DNA of 35,390 nt. Source: JAEUNX01 sp034004685 (GTDB lineage: Bacteria; Pseudomonadota; Gammaproteobacteria; Burkholderiales; Rhodocyclaceae). This document shows, piece by piece, positions 24,150 to 32,470 of this stretch. Numbering within the stretch: the first letter of the stretch is position 1; every line of letters begins with the position of its first letter. The position numbers were made by a program, and so were the translations under genes. The stretch covers positions 1 to 35,390 of the forward strand of contig JAVEWG010000037.1 in assembly GCA_034004685.1 (NCBI GenBank), in the 5' to 3' direction. The notes beneath the pieces were generated by a model that had not been told where the DNA came from, searched no databases, and was given only the letters and a program-made list of their open reading frames with translations.

Positions 24150-27100
24150 ATGCTTACCAAGTGGTGGCTCCTTTACGTGGTCTTTGTGATCTACGGCAGT
24201 CTGGTGCCCCTGGATTTTCGCCCCATGCCTTGGGAGGCGGCCTGGCAGGCCTTCGGCCGGATTCATCTGCTGAACGTGGGCGCGGCGGGCCGGGCAGACT
24301 GGGTCGCCAACGGAGTGCTGTACGTCCCGGTGGGGTTCCTGACTGCCAGTTTGCTGGCTGGGCGGGGCGCGGCCATCCGGGCCGGGGCGGCCGTCGGGGC
24401 CCTGGGGTGGGTGGCCCTGCTGGCCTTGGCGGTGGAGTTCGCCCAGGTGTTCTTTCCGCCCCGCACCGTTTCCCTGAATGACTTGTTTGCTGAATTCGTC
24501 GGCGGCGGGCTAGGGGTTGGGATTGCCGTGGTGGCGGCGGATCGCTTGCGGCGCCTGGTGGCGGCCTGGATGGAGGGCGTGGAGCGTTTCGCGCCGCGCC
24601 TGCTCAAGCTGTATGCCCTGGCTTATGTGGCTTTCAGTTTCTTCCCCTTTGATTTTTTGTTGTCGGCGGGGGAGTGGGCGGACAAATTGGCGTCCGATCG
24701 TTGGGGGTGGTTGTGGGCTAGCGCCGGGGGGCGGGGCGGAGCGGCGGCCGGGGTGGCCAAGCTCATGGCCGAAGCCCTGGCGGCGGCCCCCCTGGGGTGG
24801 TTGCTGGCCCGCCGGGGTTGGGGGCCGGGGCGGGCCCTGGGGGCGGGCGCAGTTTTGGGGGCGGTGATCGAGCTGGGCCAGTTTTGCCTGGTTTCAGGCG
24901 TAGCCCAGGGTTTTTCGGTGTTGACCCGGGCGGCGGGTGTGGCGGCGGGGGCCCTGGCCTGGGGCCGGAGAGGGCGGCTGGACCCGTTGGTGGTGGCGGG
25001 TGCGATCCGGCGTCACGGGCTGGTGGCGGTGGTGGTCTATTTGGTGGCTTTGGTGGCGGTGACGGGGTGGTTTGAACTGCCATGGCGGGGCTGGGCGGAG
25101 GCGTTCTTCGCCCTGGAGGAGGTTCGCTTCCTGCCTTTTTACTACCACTACTACACCACCGAGCAGGCGGCCTTGCTGAGCCTGACTTCGGTGTGCCTGA
25201 TGTATGCGCCCGTGGGCCTGCTGGCTTGGGCCTTCTTCTTCGGGCCAGGTTTGGCCGCCATCTTGGCGGCCCTGCTGGCGGGGCTGATGGAGGTGAGCAA
25301 GCTGTTCCTGGTGGGCCTGCATCCGGACCCCACCAATCTGTTGGTGGCTGGCGTGGCGGCCTGGTTGGCCTGCCGCTTGGCGCGGGGGGCGGAAGGACTG
25401 GCGCACCGGGCCGGGCGGCCGGAAGTGGCGGGCGCAGCTGCTGAAGTGCAGCGTTCTGAGGTCGGGATGGCGGCTGCCCCTGACCTGGCGACGGTTGATC
25501 CGGTGGGTACGCCGGGCCCTTGGCGGCGGCCTGGCGCCAGGGGCTGGATGGGGTTGGCGGCGGTTGGGGTTTTGGCGGCCGGTTGGGTGCTGAGCTTTCC
25601 GTTCCAGCCTCTATTGCTTGGCCTGGGTTTTGCCGTCTATGGGGTGGTTCTTTGGCAGCGCCCCCATTGGTTGTGGGTGGCGGTGCCCGCAGCCTTGGCC
25701 TTGCTGGACCTGGCCCCCTGGAGCGGGCGGTTCTTTTTCGATGAATTCGACCTGTTGTTGGTGGTGAGCCTGGGGGTGGGATACGCCCGCCTGGGGCCGG
25801 TGCCGGCTGGACAGCGGGATTGGCTTTGGCGCCTGGCCCTGGGGCTGGTGGCGCTTGTCTATGGGATTGGGGTGGCGCGGGGTTTGCTGCCCTGGCAGGG
25901 GCTGGATGCCAATTCCTTTAGCCACTATTACAGCCCCTTCAACGCCTTGCGGATTGCCAAGGGCGCTGCCTGGGCCTTGCTGTTGGTGGGCCTGGCGGGG
26001 CGCTTTGCTGCCGCAGGCTGGGATGTGGGGCGCCTTTTCGGTCAAGGCATGGTGGTGGGTCTGGCGGGGACCACGGCGGTGGTGATCTGGGAGCGGTGGG
26101 CCTTCCCGGGTCTGTTCAACTTCACGGACGTGTATCGGGTGACCGGCCCCTTTTCCCAGATGAATACGGGGGGCGCGGACCTGGAAGGCTACCTGGCGGC
26201 GGCGGTGCCGTTTCTGGTCTGGGCGTTGTTCGAGGGCCGGCGCTGGCAGGCGCGGATGCTGGGGCTGGTGCTCCTTGCAGCCAGCACCTACGCCATGATG
26301 GTGACCTTCTCCCGAGCTGGTTATGGGGCCTTTTGCGTGGCGGCGGGACTGACGGCCTTATTCGCCTTGGTCCGGCGGGGTGGGCCGGGCCGGCTGGGGT
26401 GGTTGAAGCGAGGCCTGGGGGTGGTTCTGGTGGTGGCGCTGGTGGGGGCGGTGGCGGCGCCGGTCCTGATGGGGGGGTTCGCCCAGGCTCGCCTGGCCCG
26501 GGTTGGCCAGGATCTGGATGTGCGGATCGACCATTGGCGGGATGCCTTGGCGATGCGGGATCCGGGACTGGCAACGGCGCTTTTTGGCATGGGGCTGGGG
26601 CGTTTTCCGGTGACCCACTTCTGGCGCAGCGACGAGGTTAGGGCGGCCAGCTACCAGATCGGGCAGGCGGGGCCGGAGCGCTTCCTGCGGTTGGGTACGG
26701 GTAGCCCGGTCTATGTGGAGCAGGGGGTTTCGATCCAGCCAGGGCAGGACTACGGGGTGAGCCTGCGGGTCCGCAGCCCGCAGGAGGGTGGGCGCATCGC
26801 CGTTTCCCTGTGCGAGAAGTGGTTGCTGACTTCGGCCCGTTGCGTGTTTGCCGGGCAGGTGGTGGGGGCCGGCGGAGACTGGCGGGCGGTGAGTCTGTCG
26901 TTGCCCTCCGGGGACGTGGGGGCGGGTTTCTGGTACAAGGCCCGCCCGGTGAAGCTGTCGCTCTACAACGCCGGTCAGGGGGCCGTGGTGGATGTGGACG
27001 ATGTGCGCTTGATCGACCGGGATGGCCAGGATCTGCTAACAAACGGAGGGTTCCAGGCGGGGATGGACCGCTGGTTCTTTTCGGCGGACGTGGATCTGCC

Positions 27101-27395
27101 CTGGCACATCTGGAGCTTGCCGGTGGCGGTGTTGTTCGAGATGGGGTGGGTGGGGGTCCTGGCGCTGGGGTGGGCTGGATTATTGGCGTTTGGACGGGCT
27201 GGTTTGACCGCGACAAGGGGTAATCTCATTGTCGGGGCGTGGCTGGCAGCTTTTCTAGGCCTCGGTTTGTTGGGGGTGGTGGATAGTTTTGGGGATAGTT
27301 GCAGGGTGTTATTGCTGTGGCTCTTCGTGATGTCATTCATGCATGGCATAAAGACTCCCGCGCAAGTGGTCGCAAACGGGCCGGCGGAGAGCTAA
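24150..27395 (+). CDS. Triple VanZ-like / O-antigen ligase-like membrane protein
   Basis: I chose the ATG at 24150, which has GGAAAG six bases before it and opens directly into a membrane helix; in-frame ATGs at 24090 and 24093 only add a polar leader. The product is 1081 residues. Three units at about 1-130, 151-272 and 290-411 each show a VanZ-like order: N-terminal helix, a Pro-Val/Leu-Gly motif (YVPVGFL, AAPLGWLL, YAPVGLLA), an acidic helix (VEFAQVF, VIELGQFC, LMEVSKLF) and a final Asp- or Arg-containing helix. From about 467 an O-antigen ligase/polymerase-like part follows, with VTFSRAGYGAF near 719. A non-membrane insert at about 830-985 looks beta-rich. The C terminus returns to helices. 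The gene may join or polymerise the exported glycan. It is very G-rich on the plus strand. Confidence 0.83.
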   Translation: MLTKWWLLYVVFVIYGSLVPLDFRPMPWEAAWQAFGRIHLLNVGAAGRADWVANGVLYVPVGFLTASLLAGRGAAIRAGAAVGALGWVALLALAVEFAQVFFPPRTVSLNDLFAEFVGGGLGVGIAVVAADRLRRLVAAWMEGVERFAPRLLKLYALAYVAFSFFPFDFLLSAGEWADKLASDRWGWLWASAGGRGGAAAGVAKLMAEALAAAPLGWLLARRGWGPGRALGAGAVLGAVIELGQFCLVSGVAQGFSVLTRAAGVAAGALAWGRRGRLDPLVVAGAIRRHGLVAVVVYLVALVAVTGWFELPWRGWAEAFFALEEVRFLPFYYHYYTTEQAALLSLTSVCLMYAPVGLLAWAFFFGPGLAAILAALLAGLMEVSKLFLVGLHPDPTNLLVAGVAAWLACRLARGAEGLAHRAGRPEVAGAAAEVQRSEVGMAAAPDLATVDPVGTPGPWRRPGARGWMGLAAVGVLAAGWVLSFPFQPLLLGLGFAVYGVVLWQRPHWLWVAVPAALALLDLAPWSGRFFFDEFDLLLVVSLGVGYARLGPVPAGQRDWLWRLALGLVALVYGIGVARGLLPWQGLDANSFSHYYSPFNALRIAKGAAWALLLVGLAGRFAAAGWDVGRLFGQGMVVGLAGTTAVVIWERWAFPGLFNFTDVYRVTGPFSQMNTGGADLEGYLAAAVPFLVWALFEGRRWQARMLGLVLLAASTYAMMVTFSRAGYGAFCVAAGLTALFALVRRGGPGRLGWLKRGLGVVLVVALVGAVAAPVLMGGFAQARLARVGQDLDVRIDHWRDALAMRDPGLATALFGMGLGRFPVTHFWRSDEVRAASYQIGQAGPERFLRLGTGSPVYVEQGVSIQPGQDYGVSLRVRSPQEGGRIAVSLCEKWLLTSARCVFAGQVVGAGGDWRAVSLSLPSGDVGAGFWYKARPVKLSLYNAGQGAVVDVDDVRLIDRDGQDLLTNGGFQAGMDRWFFSADVDLPWHIWSLPVAVLFEMGWVGVLALGWAGLLAFGRAGLTATRGNLIVGAWLAAFLGLGLLGVVDSFGDSCRVLLLWLFVMSFMHGIKTPAQVVANGPAES

Positions 27396-27431
27396 CATGG
27401 CTTCAGAAATTCCTTGGAAGGGAGTGGCGAG

Positions 27432-27854
27432 ATGAAAAGTGCTTTGATGGTTGCCGGTGTCGTGCTGGCGGTAGGTGGGATGGGGGAGGCTTTCGCCCTG
27501 TGCGGTAGCGTTCAGAGTGACAACCGGCTGAATCAAACCCAGATTGGCACCGCGCTCAGTGGCAAGCGGATCAACGCAGTGGCTCCCGGAGGCGAGGACT
27601 GGAAGGAGGATCATTGTGCCGGAGGGGATCTCTACAAAGTCGGGGGCGGAACGGCGGTCGATCCACGTGTGAAGCGCGGTACATGGAGTATCGTCGGAAC
27701 GGGCGTTAACGCGACGGTTCGGTACGCCTACACGGACGGATCCACGTACACCTGGTCCATGTACCAAACTTCAGGAACGACTTATTTCTGCAACGGGAGT
27801 GCTGAAGTCGCGCACATCGTGACCACCGGTACAGCGGGCACCCCCTGCAACTGA
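27432..27854 (+). CDS. Small secreted protein with four conserved-looking cysteines
   Basis: The ATG at 27432 has GGAG seven bases upstream, and it opens a clear signal peptide (MKSALMVAGVVLAVGG), cleaved near residue 22 (EAFA). The mature part is about 118 residues and has cysteines in LCGSV, DHCAGG, YFCNGS and TPCN, which could form two disulfides. It contains GTWSIVGTG and TVRYAYTDGS, suggesting a small beta-sheet protein. I do not recognise the family. It follows the VanZ-ligase gene by 36 bases in the same direction and may be co-transcribed with it. Confidence 0.72.
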   Translation: MKSALMVAGVVLAVGGMGEAFALCGSVQSDNRLNQTQIGTALSGKRINAVAPGGEDWKEDHCAGGDLYKVGGGTAVDPRVKRGTWSIVGTGVNATVRYAYTDGSTYTWSMYQTSGTTYFCNGSAEVAHIVTTGTAGTPCN

Positions 27855-27908
27855 TGCGCTGAGCGGTTCGACCAAGGCTGACCCAGTACCTTGGGCTTGG
27901 CCGTCCCC

Positions 27909-29147
27909 TCAGACCAAGGCTTCCGTGACCACAGGATGACCCAGGAAGCCTTTTGGGCTTGCTGTTGCCCCATAGGCGCCCGACTGGAAGATCACCACCA
28001 GATCCCCTGGCTCGGCGGCTGCCAGGGGCATGCGGTCCACCAGCAGGTCCAGGGGCGTGCACAGGGGGCCCACCACGGATACGGTTTCTTCCGCCGGGGC
28101 GTCCATCCGGCTGGCCACGGCAGCCGGGTAATTCTTGCGGATCACCTGGCCGAAATTGCCCGAGGCGGAGAGGTGGTGGTGCATGCCGCCGTCGGTGACC
28201 AGAAAGACCTGGCCCCGGGAAATCTTGCGATCCATGACCCGGCAGACGTAGATCCCGGCCTCTCCCACCAGGTAGCGGCCCAGTTCCAGCACCAGCTCGG
28301 CCTCGGGTAGGCTCCGGCCGGCGGCTTCAGCGATGCTTGCCAGGTTGGCGCCGATGGGGGCCAGATCCAGGCGGGCTTCGCCGGGGAAATAGGGGATGCC
28401 GAAGCCGCCCCCCAGGTTGAGGCTTTTCACCGGACTGGGGGCGTGTTCGGCCAGGCGCAGGGCGAGTTCGAAGCTTTTCTGCTGGGCTTCCACGATGGCC
28501 TCGGCCTTGAGGTTCTGGGAGCCGGCGAAGAGGTGGAAGCCCTCGAAGGCCAGGCCCAGGCGGCGGATCTCTGCCAGCAGGGCGGGGACTTGCTCGGCAT
28601 CCACGCCGAACTGTTTGGGGCCGCCCCCCATCTTCATGCCGGAGCTTTTCAGCTCGAAATCCGGATTGACCCGCACCGCCACCCGGGCCGGCCAGCCGGT
28701 TTGGGCGGAGATGTCCGCCAGTTCCCGGGCTTCCCGGAAGGATTCAACATTGAGCAGCACCCCGGCGGCCACGGCTTGTTCCAGTTCCGTCCGGCGTTTG
28801 CCCGGGCCGGCGAAGCTGATCTGGGCCGGGTTGCCGCCGGCATTGAGGGCGACCTGGAGTTCGCCGGCGGAAGCCACGTCCAGGCCATCCACCAGCCCGG
28901 CCATGTGTTGCACCAGGGCGGGCATGGGGTTGGCCTTGATGGCGTAGTGGAGGTGGATGGTGGCTGGCAGCGCGGCCCGGAGCTGGGCCATGCGGGTGTC
29001 CAGCAGGCGCCGGTCGTAGGCGTAGAAGGGGGTCTGGCCGACCCGGGCGGCGAGCCGGGAAAGGGGCAGGCCGCCCACCGTGAGTTCTCCGTTCACCACC
29101 GGGAACTGATCCATGGGGGCATGGATGGGGCGTGGGGCTGGGCTCAT
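27909..29147 (-). CDS. PLP-dependent decarboxylase, exosortase A-associated type
   Basis: The start is the ATG at 29147, which overlaps the ligase stop as ATGA. The product is 412 residues with the alanine racemase-like barrel of group IV decarboxylases (relatives of diaminopimelate and ornithine decarboxylase). HYAIKANP carries the PLP lysine at Lys71, LGGGFGIPY is the phosphate-binding loop, and GPLCTPLD has Cys363, the active-site Cys of the partner subunit. Proteins of this kind next to an AMP ligase and an acyl carrier protein are known as exosortase A-associated decarboxylases (TIGR03099-like). The real substrate is unknown. The gene ends 54 bases from the secreted protein gene, convergently. 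Confidence 0.9.
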   Translation of the reverse strand: MSPAPRPIHAPMDQFPVVNGELTVGGLPLSRLAARVGQTPFYAYDRRLLDTRMAQLRAALPATIHLHYAIKANPMPALVQHMAGLVDGLDVASAGELQVALNAGGNPAQISFAGPGKRRTELEQAVAAGVLLNVESFREARELADISAQTGWPARVAVRVNPDFELKSSGMKMGGGPKQFGVDAEQVPALLAEIRRLGLAFEGFHLFAGSQNLKAEAIVEAQQKSFELALRLAEHAPSPVKSLNLGGGFGIPYFPGEARLDLAPIGANLASIAEAAGRSLPEAELVLELGRYLVGEAGIYVCRVMDRKISRGQVFLVTDGGMHHHLSASGNFGQVIRKNYPAAVASRMDAPAEETVSVVGPLCTPLDLLVDRMPLAAAEPGDLVVIFQSGAYGATASPKGFLGHPVVTEALV

Positions 29148-30733
29148 GGCTGGGGGGGCTGGCATTCGGCGGCAAGGGCCTTGCGGTCGATCTTGCCGTT
29201 GGGGTTGCGGGGCAGGGGGCCGGTCTGGATTTCGATCCGCGCCGGCACCATGTAGACGGGCATCCGGCGGCGGCACTCGGCCAGCAGGGCGGCCCCGTCC
29301 ACGTGGCCCCCCAGGGGTGGGGTGACCACGCAGATCACCGCTTCCCCCAGGGCGGGGTGGGGCTGTCCGAAGGCTGCGGCTTCCCCCACCAGACCGGTGG
29401 CGTAGAGGATTTCTTCCACTTCGGTGGGGCTGATGCGGTAGCCGGAGCTCTTGATCATCTCGTCCCGCCGGCCGACGAAATACAGGAAGCCTTCTTCGTC
29501 CCGCCGGACGGTATCGCCAGAGTAAACCGCGATTTCCGGCAGCACCAGGCCCCTTTCCCGACCGCCAACGCCCGACGGCAGGGGGCGGAAGCGCTCGGCG
29601 GTCTTGGCCGCATCGTTCCAGTAGCCCTGGGCTACCAGGGGGCCGCGCTGGACCAGTTCGCCGGGCTCATGGGGGGCGCATTCGGTGCCATCTTCCCGCA
29701 GCACCAGGACCTCGGCGTTGGGAATGGCCTTGCCGATGGAGTCGGGCCGGCGATCGGCTTCTTCCGGCGGCAGGTAGGTGGCCCGGAAGGCCTCGGTAAG
29801 GCCGTACATCAGGTAGGGCCGGGTGCGGGGGAGCTTGGTCCGCAGGTTCTGGAGAATCTCCCGGGGCATGCGCCCCCCGGTGTTGGCCAGGTAACGCAGG
29901 TGTTCGCCAACGGACGCCGGCCATTCCAGGCCGGCGAGCTGGATCCACAGGGGGGGGACGGCGGTGAGTCCGGTGACCCGCTCCCGGGTCACCGCATTCA
30001 CCACGTCCCGGGGGAGCAGGTAGTTGAGCAGGACCGTCCGGGCGCCGGCGTGGAAGGCGGTGGTGAGCTGGGAGAAGCCCGCGTCGAAGGACAGGGGCAG
30101 GGCGGCCAGCAGGGTATCACCCGGGTGGTTGCCGAGATATTCGGCCACGCTGCGGGCGCCGGTCACCATGTTGCGGTGGGACAGCACCACGCCCTTGGGG
30201 CGGCCGGTACTACCGGAGGTGTACAGAATGGCGGCCATGTCGCCGTCGATGACCCGGTGGCCGGCCTGGGGCGGCGCCCCCGCCAGGCTTTGCCAAGCAT
30301 GTACGGTCAGACCTTCCGGGGTCTGGGCTGGCACGGGACCGGCGAGGATCACATGACGCAGGTCATGGCAGGCGGCCAGGACAGGAGCCAGGAGCGGGAG
30401 GCGTTCGGGGCTGGTGACCAGGACTCGTGCATTGCAGTCCCCCAGGATGTGGCCCACCTGCTCTCCCTTGAGGAGGGGATTGACCGGCACGAACGCGCCG
30501 CCGGCGGCGGCGGTGCCGAAGGCTGCCTCGACGAACGCCGGCCGTTTGTCCAGATAAAGGGCGACCCGCTCGCCCCGCCCCAGGCCCAGATGCATCATCG
30601 CGCTTGCGAAGAGGCTGCAGCGGTCTGCCAGGTCGCCGTAGTTCAGGGTCTCCTGGCCACTGGTGAGGGCCGGCGCTTCCGGGGTGCGGGTAGCGGAGGC
30701 CTCGATCAGGTGATGGAGGAGATGGGCTGACAT
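29144..30733 (-). CDS. AMP-forming acyl-CoA ligase, exosortase A-associated type
   Basis: The product is 529 residues of the ANL superfamily. It shows the phosphate-binding loop YTSGSTGRPKG from residue 171, MYGLTEAFRATYLP (A5 region), YSGDTVRRDEEGFLYFVGRRD (A7-A8) and the C-terminal catalytic NPNGKIDRK with Lys514. This type activates a carboxylic acid as adenylate and loads it on a thiol, which here is probably the acyl carrier protein encoded 48 bases upstream. TIGR03098-like ligases are the known exosortase A-associated form. The substrate is not predictable from the sequence. Confidence 0.91.
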   Translation of the reverse strand: MSAHLLHHLIEASATRTPEAPALTSGQETLNYGDLADRCSLFASAMMHLGLGRGERVALYLDKRPAFVEAAFGTAAAGGAFVPVNPLLKGEQVGHILGDCNARVLVTSPERLPLLAPVLAACHDLRHVILAGPVPAQTPEGLTVHAWQSLAGAPPQAGHRVIDGDMAAILYTSGSTGRPKGVVLSHRNMVTGARSVAEYLGNHPGDTLLAALPLSFDAGFSQLTTAFHAGARTVLLNYLLPRDVVNAVTRERVTGLTAVPPLWIQLAGLEWPASVGEHLRYLANTGGRMPREILQNLRTKLPRTRPYLMYGLTEAFRATYLPPEEADRRPDSIGKAIPNAEVLVLREDGTECAPHEPGELVQRGPLVAQGYWNDAAKTAERFRPLPSGVGGRERGLVLPEIAVYSGDTVRRDEEGFLYFVGRRDEMIKSSGYRISPTEVEEILYATGLVGEAAAFGQPHPALGEAVICVVTPPLGGHVDGAALLAECRRRMPVYMVPARIEIQTGPLPRNPNGKIDRKALAAECQPPQP

Positions 30734-30781
30734 CGGTGGATGGGCTGGAGGCAGGGCCGCCTTGGGCGCCTTCCGGCGGGT

Positions 30782-31033
30782 TCAGGCTGGGGCGATTCGG
30801 CCGACGAACTCCACCAGGGAGCCGACCGAGATGAAGGTGCTCCCATCGATTTCGTCATCGGGAATCTCGACCCCAAAGCGTTCCTCGATGGCGTGGATCA
30901 CCGCCAGAACGGCCATGGAGTCCAGTTCAGGAAGGGCCCCCAGCAAGGGGGTGTCCGGGGTGAATGCCAGCCCCCGCCCCTGCAGGCTGAGTGCATCGTC
31001 CAGCAACAGGAGGACTTCTCTTTCAGTATTCAA
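30782..31033 (-). CDS. Acyl carrier protein
   Basis: The product is an 83-residue acidic carrier protein. The Ser that takes the phosphopantetheine arm is Ser39 in PELDSMAVL. The chosen start is a TTG at 31033, because a GGGGAG lies ten bases before it and the resulting protein has the usual length. A TTG at 31069 would give 95 residues but has no ribosome site. It precedes the AMP ligase by 48 bases in the same direction and is very probably its partner. It is not the fatty acid AcpP, whose motif is DSLD. Confidence 0.85.
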   Translation of the reverse strand: MNTEREVLLLLDDALSLQGRGLAFTPDTPLLGALPELDSMAVLAVIHAIEERFGVEIPDDEIDGSTFISVGSLVEFVGRIAPA

Positions 31034-31069
31034 GACCAGCGTGCTCCCCAGAAACCGAGCGGCTGTCAA

Positions 31070-31364
31070 AGGAGCTTGGCAGCCGCTGGCGGGCGAATTA
31101 TAGGGGTAATCTTAACCGATCAGCTTGATTCCCTCCGCCACCAGGGCGGGCGTAATGGCTTCGCGCTGGGCAGTGCCGGGGGGGCGGGGCAGGGAAGGGG
31201 TGGGGCCGGACGCCATAAGGGAGCCGCTGAGCAGGGCGTCCGGTTCGGTCAGCTCCCGGGCGATCATGCTGAAAGGCTTTTTCCAAACACCCAAAAACCG
31301 CGCATCAAGCCCAGGGGCCGCCCCATGGCGAAAGCCGTGGTTGGGTGCGGCCCGGTGGCGGCAC
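31070..31364. other. Gap between the acyl carrier protein gene and argB
   Basis: About 295 bases hold no gene that I can support. A minus-strand frame of 51 codons (ATG near 31267, MIARELTEPD) has coding-like codon use and ends in TAA at 31112. I could not match it to any family. The acyl carrier protein promoter should lie here, but no clear -35/-10 pair was found. Confidence 0.35.
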
Positions 31365-32261
31365 TCACTTGCTTTTGAGCATGGTGCCTACGCCGTGGTC
31401 GGTGAGGATCTCCAGCAGCAGGCAGTGCTCCACCCGGCCATCGATGATGTGCACAGATTTCACGCCGTTGCGGGCGGCATCCAGGGCAGAGGCGATCTTG
31501 GGCAGCATTCCGCCGGAGAGGGTGCCGTCGGCCACCAGTTCGTCGATCTGGCGGGGAGTGAGGCCGGTGAGGAGTTGGCCGGCCTTGTCCAGTACGCCGG
31601 GGGTGTTGGTGAGCAGCACCAGCTTTTCCGCTTTGAGAATTTCCGCCAGCTTGCCCGCCACCACGTCGGCGTTGATGTTGTAAGTTTCTCCGGCATCCCC
31701 TACGCCGATGGGGGCGATCACCGGGATGAAATCCCCCTGGTCCAGAAAGGCGATGAGGGACGGATCGATCTGGGTGATTTCTCCCACCTGGCCCACGTCG
31801 ATCAGGTCGCCGGGAACATCCTTGTTTTCCATCAGCAACTTCTTGGCGCGGATGAAGTTCGCGTCCTTGCCCGTGAGGCCCACCGCCTTGCCGCCATGCT
31901 GGTTGATGAGGTTCACGATCTCCTTGTTGACCTGGCCGCCCAGCACCATTTCCACTACGTCCATCGTTTCCGCGTCGGTAACCCGCATGCCTTGGATGAA
32001 ATGGCCCTGCTTGCCGACCCGTTTAAGAAGATCATCGATCTGGGGTCCGCCGCCGTGGACCACCACCGGATTCATCCCAACCAGCTTGAGCAGCACCACG
32101 TCCCGGGCGAAACAGTCCTTCAGGTGGGGGTCGGTCATGGCGTTGCCGCCGTACTTGATCACGATGGTCTTGTCGAAGAAGCGCTTGATGTAGGGCAGCG
32201 CCTCCGCCAGGATCGAAGCCTGGATGGCGGGGGCAAGATCGTCGGACGGGCGGGTGCTCAT
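31365..32261 (-). CDS. argB: Acetylglutamate kinase
   Basis: The start is the ATG at 32261, with AGGAG seven bases upstream. The product is 298 residues. It phosphorylates N-acetyl-L-glutamate in arginine synthesis in the cytoplasm. KYGG (36-39) and VHGGGPQI (68-75) are the family's nucleotide and substrate loops, and AGETYNINAD is the later conserved block. An N-terminal helix ahead of the kinase core (ILAEALPYIKRF) is the feature of hexameric kinases inhibited by arginine, so feedback inhibition is likely by analogy. The gene is divergent from rpsF and unrelated to the glycan locus. Confidence 0.97.
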   Translation of the reverse strand: MSTRPSDDLAPAIQASILAEALPYIKRFFDKTIVIKYGGNAMTDPHLKDCFARDVVLLKLVGMNPVVVHGGGPQIDDLLKRVGKQGHFIQGMRVTDAETMDVVEMVLGGQVNKEIVNLINQHGGKAVGLTGKDANFIRAKKLLMENKDVPGDLIDVGQVGEITQIDPSLIAFLDQGDFIPVIAPIGVGDAGETYNINADVVAGKLAEILKAEKLVLLTNTPGVLDKAGQLLTGLTPRQIDELVADGTLSGGMLPKIASALDAARNGVKSVHIIDGRVEHCLLLEILTDHGVGTMLKSK

Positions 32262-32289
32262 GGTGAATCTCCTCGGTTTGTCGGAGCGG

Positions 32290-32318
32290 ATTTTAGCGGT
32301 TGACCACCTCATTCAGAA
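32290..32318 (-). promoter_or_regulatory. Candidate sigma-70 promoter of argB
   Basis: On the minus strand TTCTGA (32318-32313) and TAAAAT (32295-32290) are spaced by 17 bases. The -10 matches the consensus in five positions and the -35 in three. The -10 lies 28 bases upstream of the argB ATG. Confidence 0.45.
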
Positions 32319-32368
32319 GGTTTTGCCCCGCCTGGACGGGCTGGCAGTGGTTGTGTCGTCTCAAAGCC

Positions 32369-32398
32369 TTGCGGATCAGTTGGTTGGCGGGATATCAT
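32369..32398 (+). promoter_or_regulatory. Candidate sigma-70 promoter of the rpsF operon
   Basis: TTGCGG (32369-32374) and TATCAT (32393-32398) are separated by 18 bases, upstream of the leader hairpins of rpsF. Both hexamers match the consensus in four of six positions. No other good pair was found in the gap. Confidence 0.4.
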
Positions 32399-32411
32399 GA
32401 AAAGCTTTCCT

Positions 32412-32453
32412 GTTCCACCGGAACGCATGCCGGGGAACTGGGGTTATCAACCC
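32412..32453 (+). promoter_or_regulatory. Possible S6:S18-binding leader RNA of rpsF
   Basis: GTTCC (32412-32416) pairs with GGAAC (32434-32438) around an ACCG bulge and a CGG/CCG inner stem. A second hairpin, GGGTT-ATC-AACCC (32441-32453), ends seven bases before the AAGGAG ribosome site. An asymmetric bulge with CCG is the known mark of the mRNA element bound by the S6:S18 complex, which feeds back on the rpsF operon. The match is by eye only. Confidence 0.45.
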
Positions 32454-32470
32454 ATCCATAAGGAGCTTGC

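Noticed and set aside
29132..30730. 532-codon open frame on the plus strand opposite the acyl-CoA ligase
   Set aside because: It mirrors a gene with all ANL motifs on the other strand, and the plus frame shows no known domain. High GC keeps opposite frames open.
31112..31264. Short minus-strand frame between the acyl carrier protein gene and argB
   Set aside because: Codon use is coding-like, but there is no ribosome site or family match, so it is described only under the gap entry.
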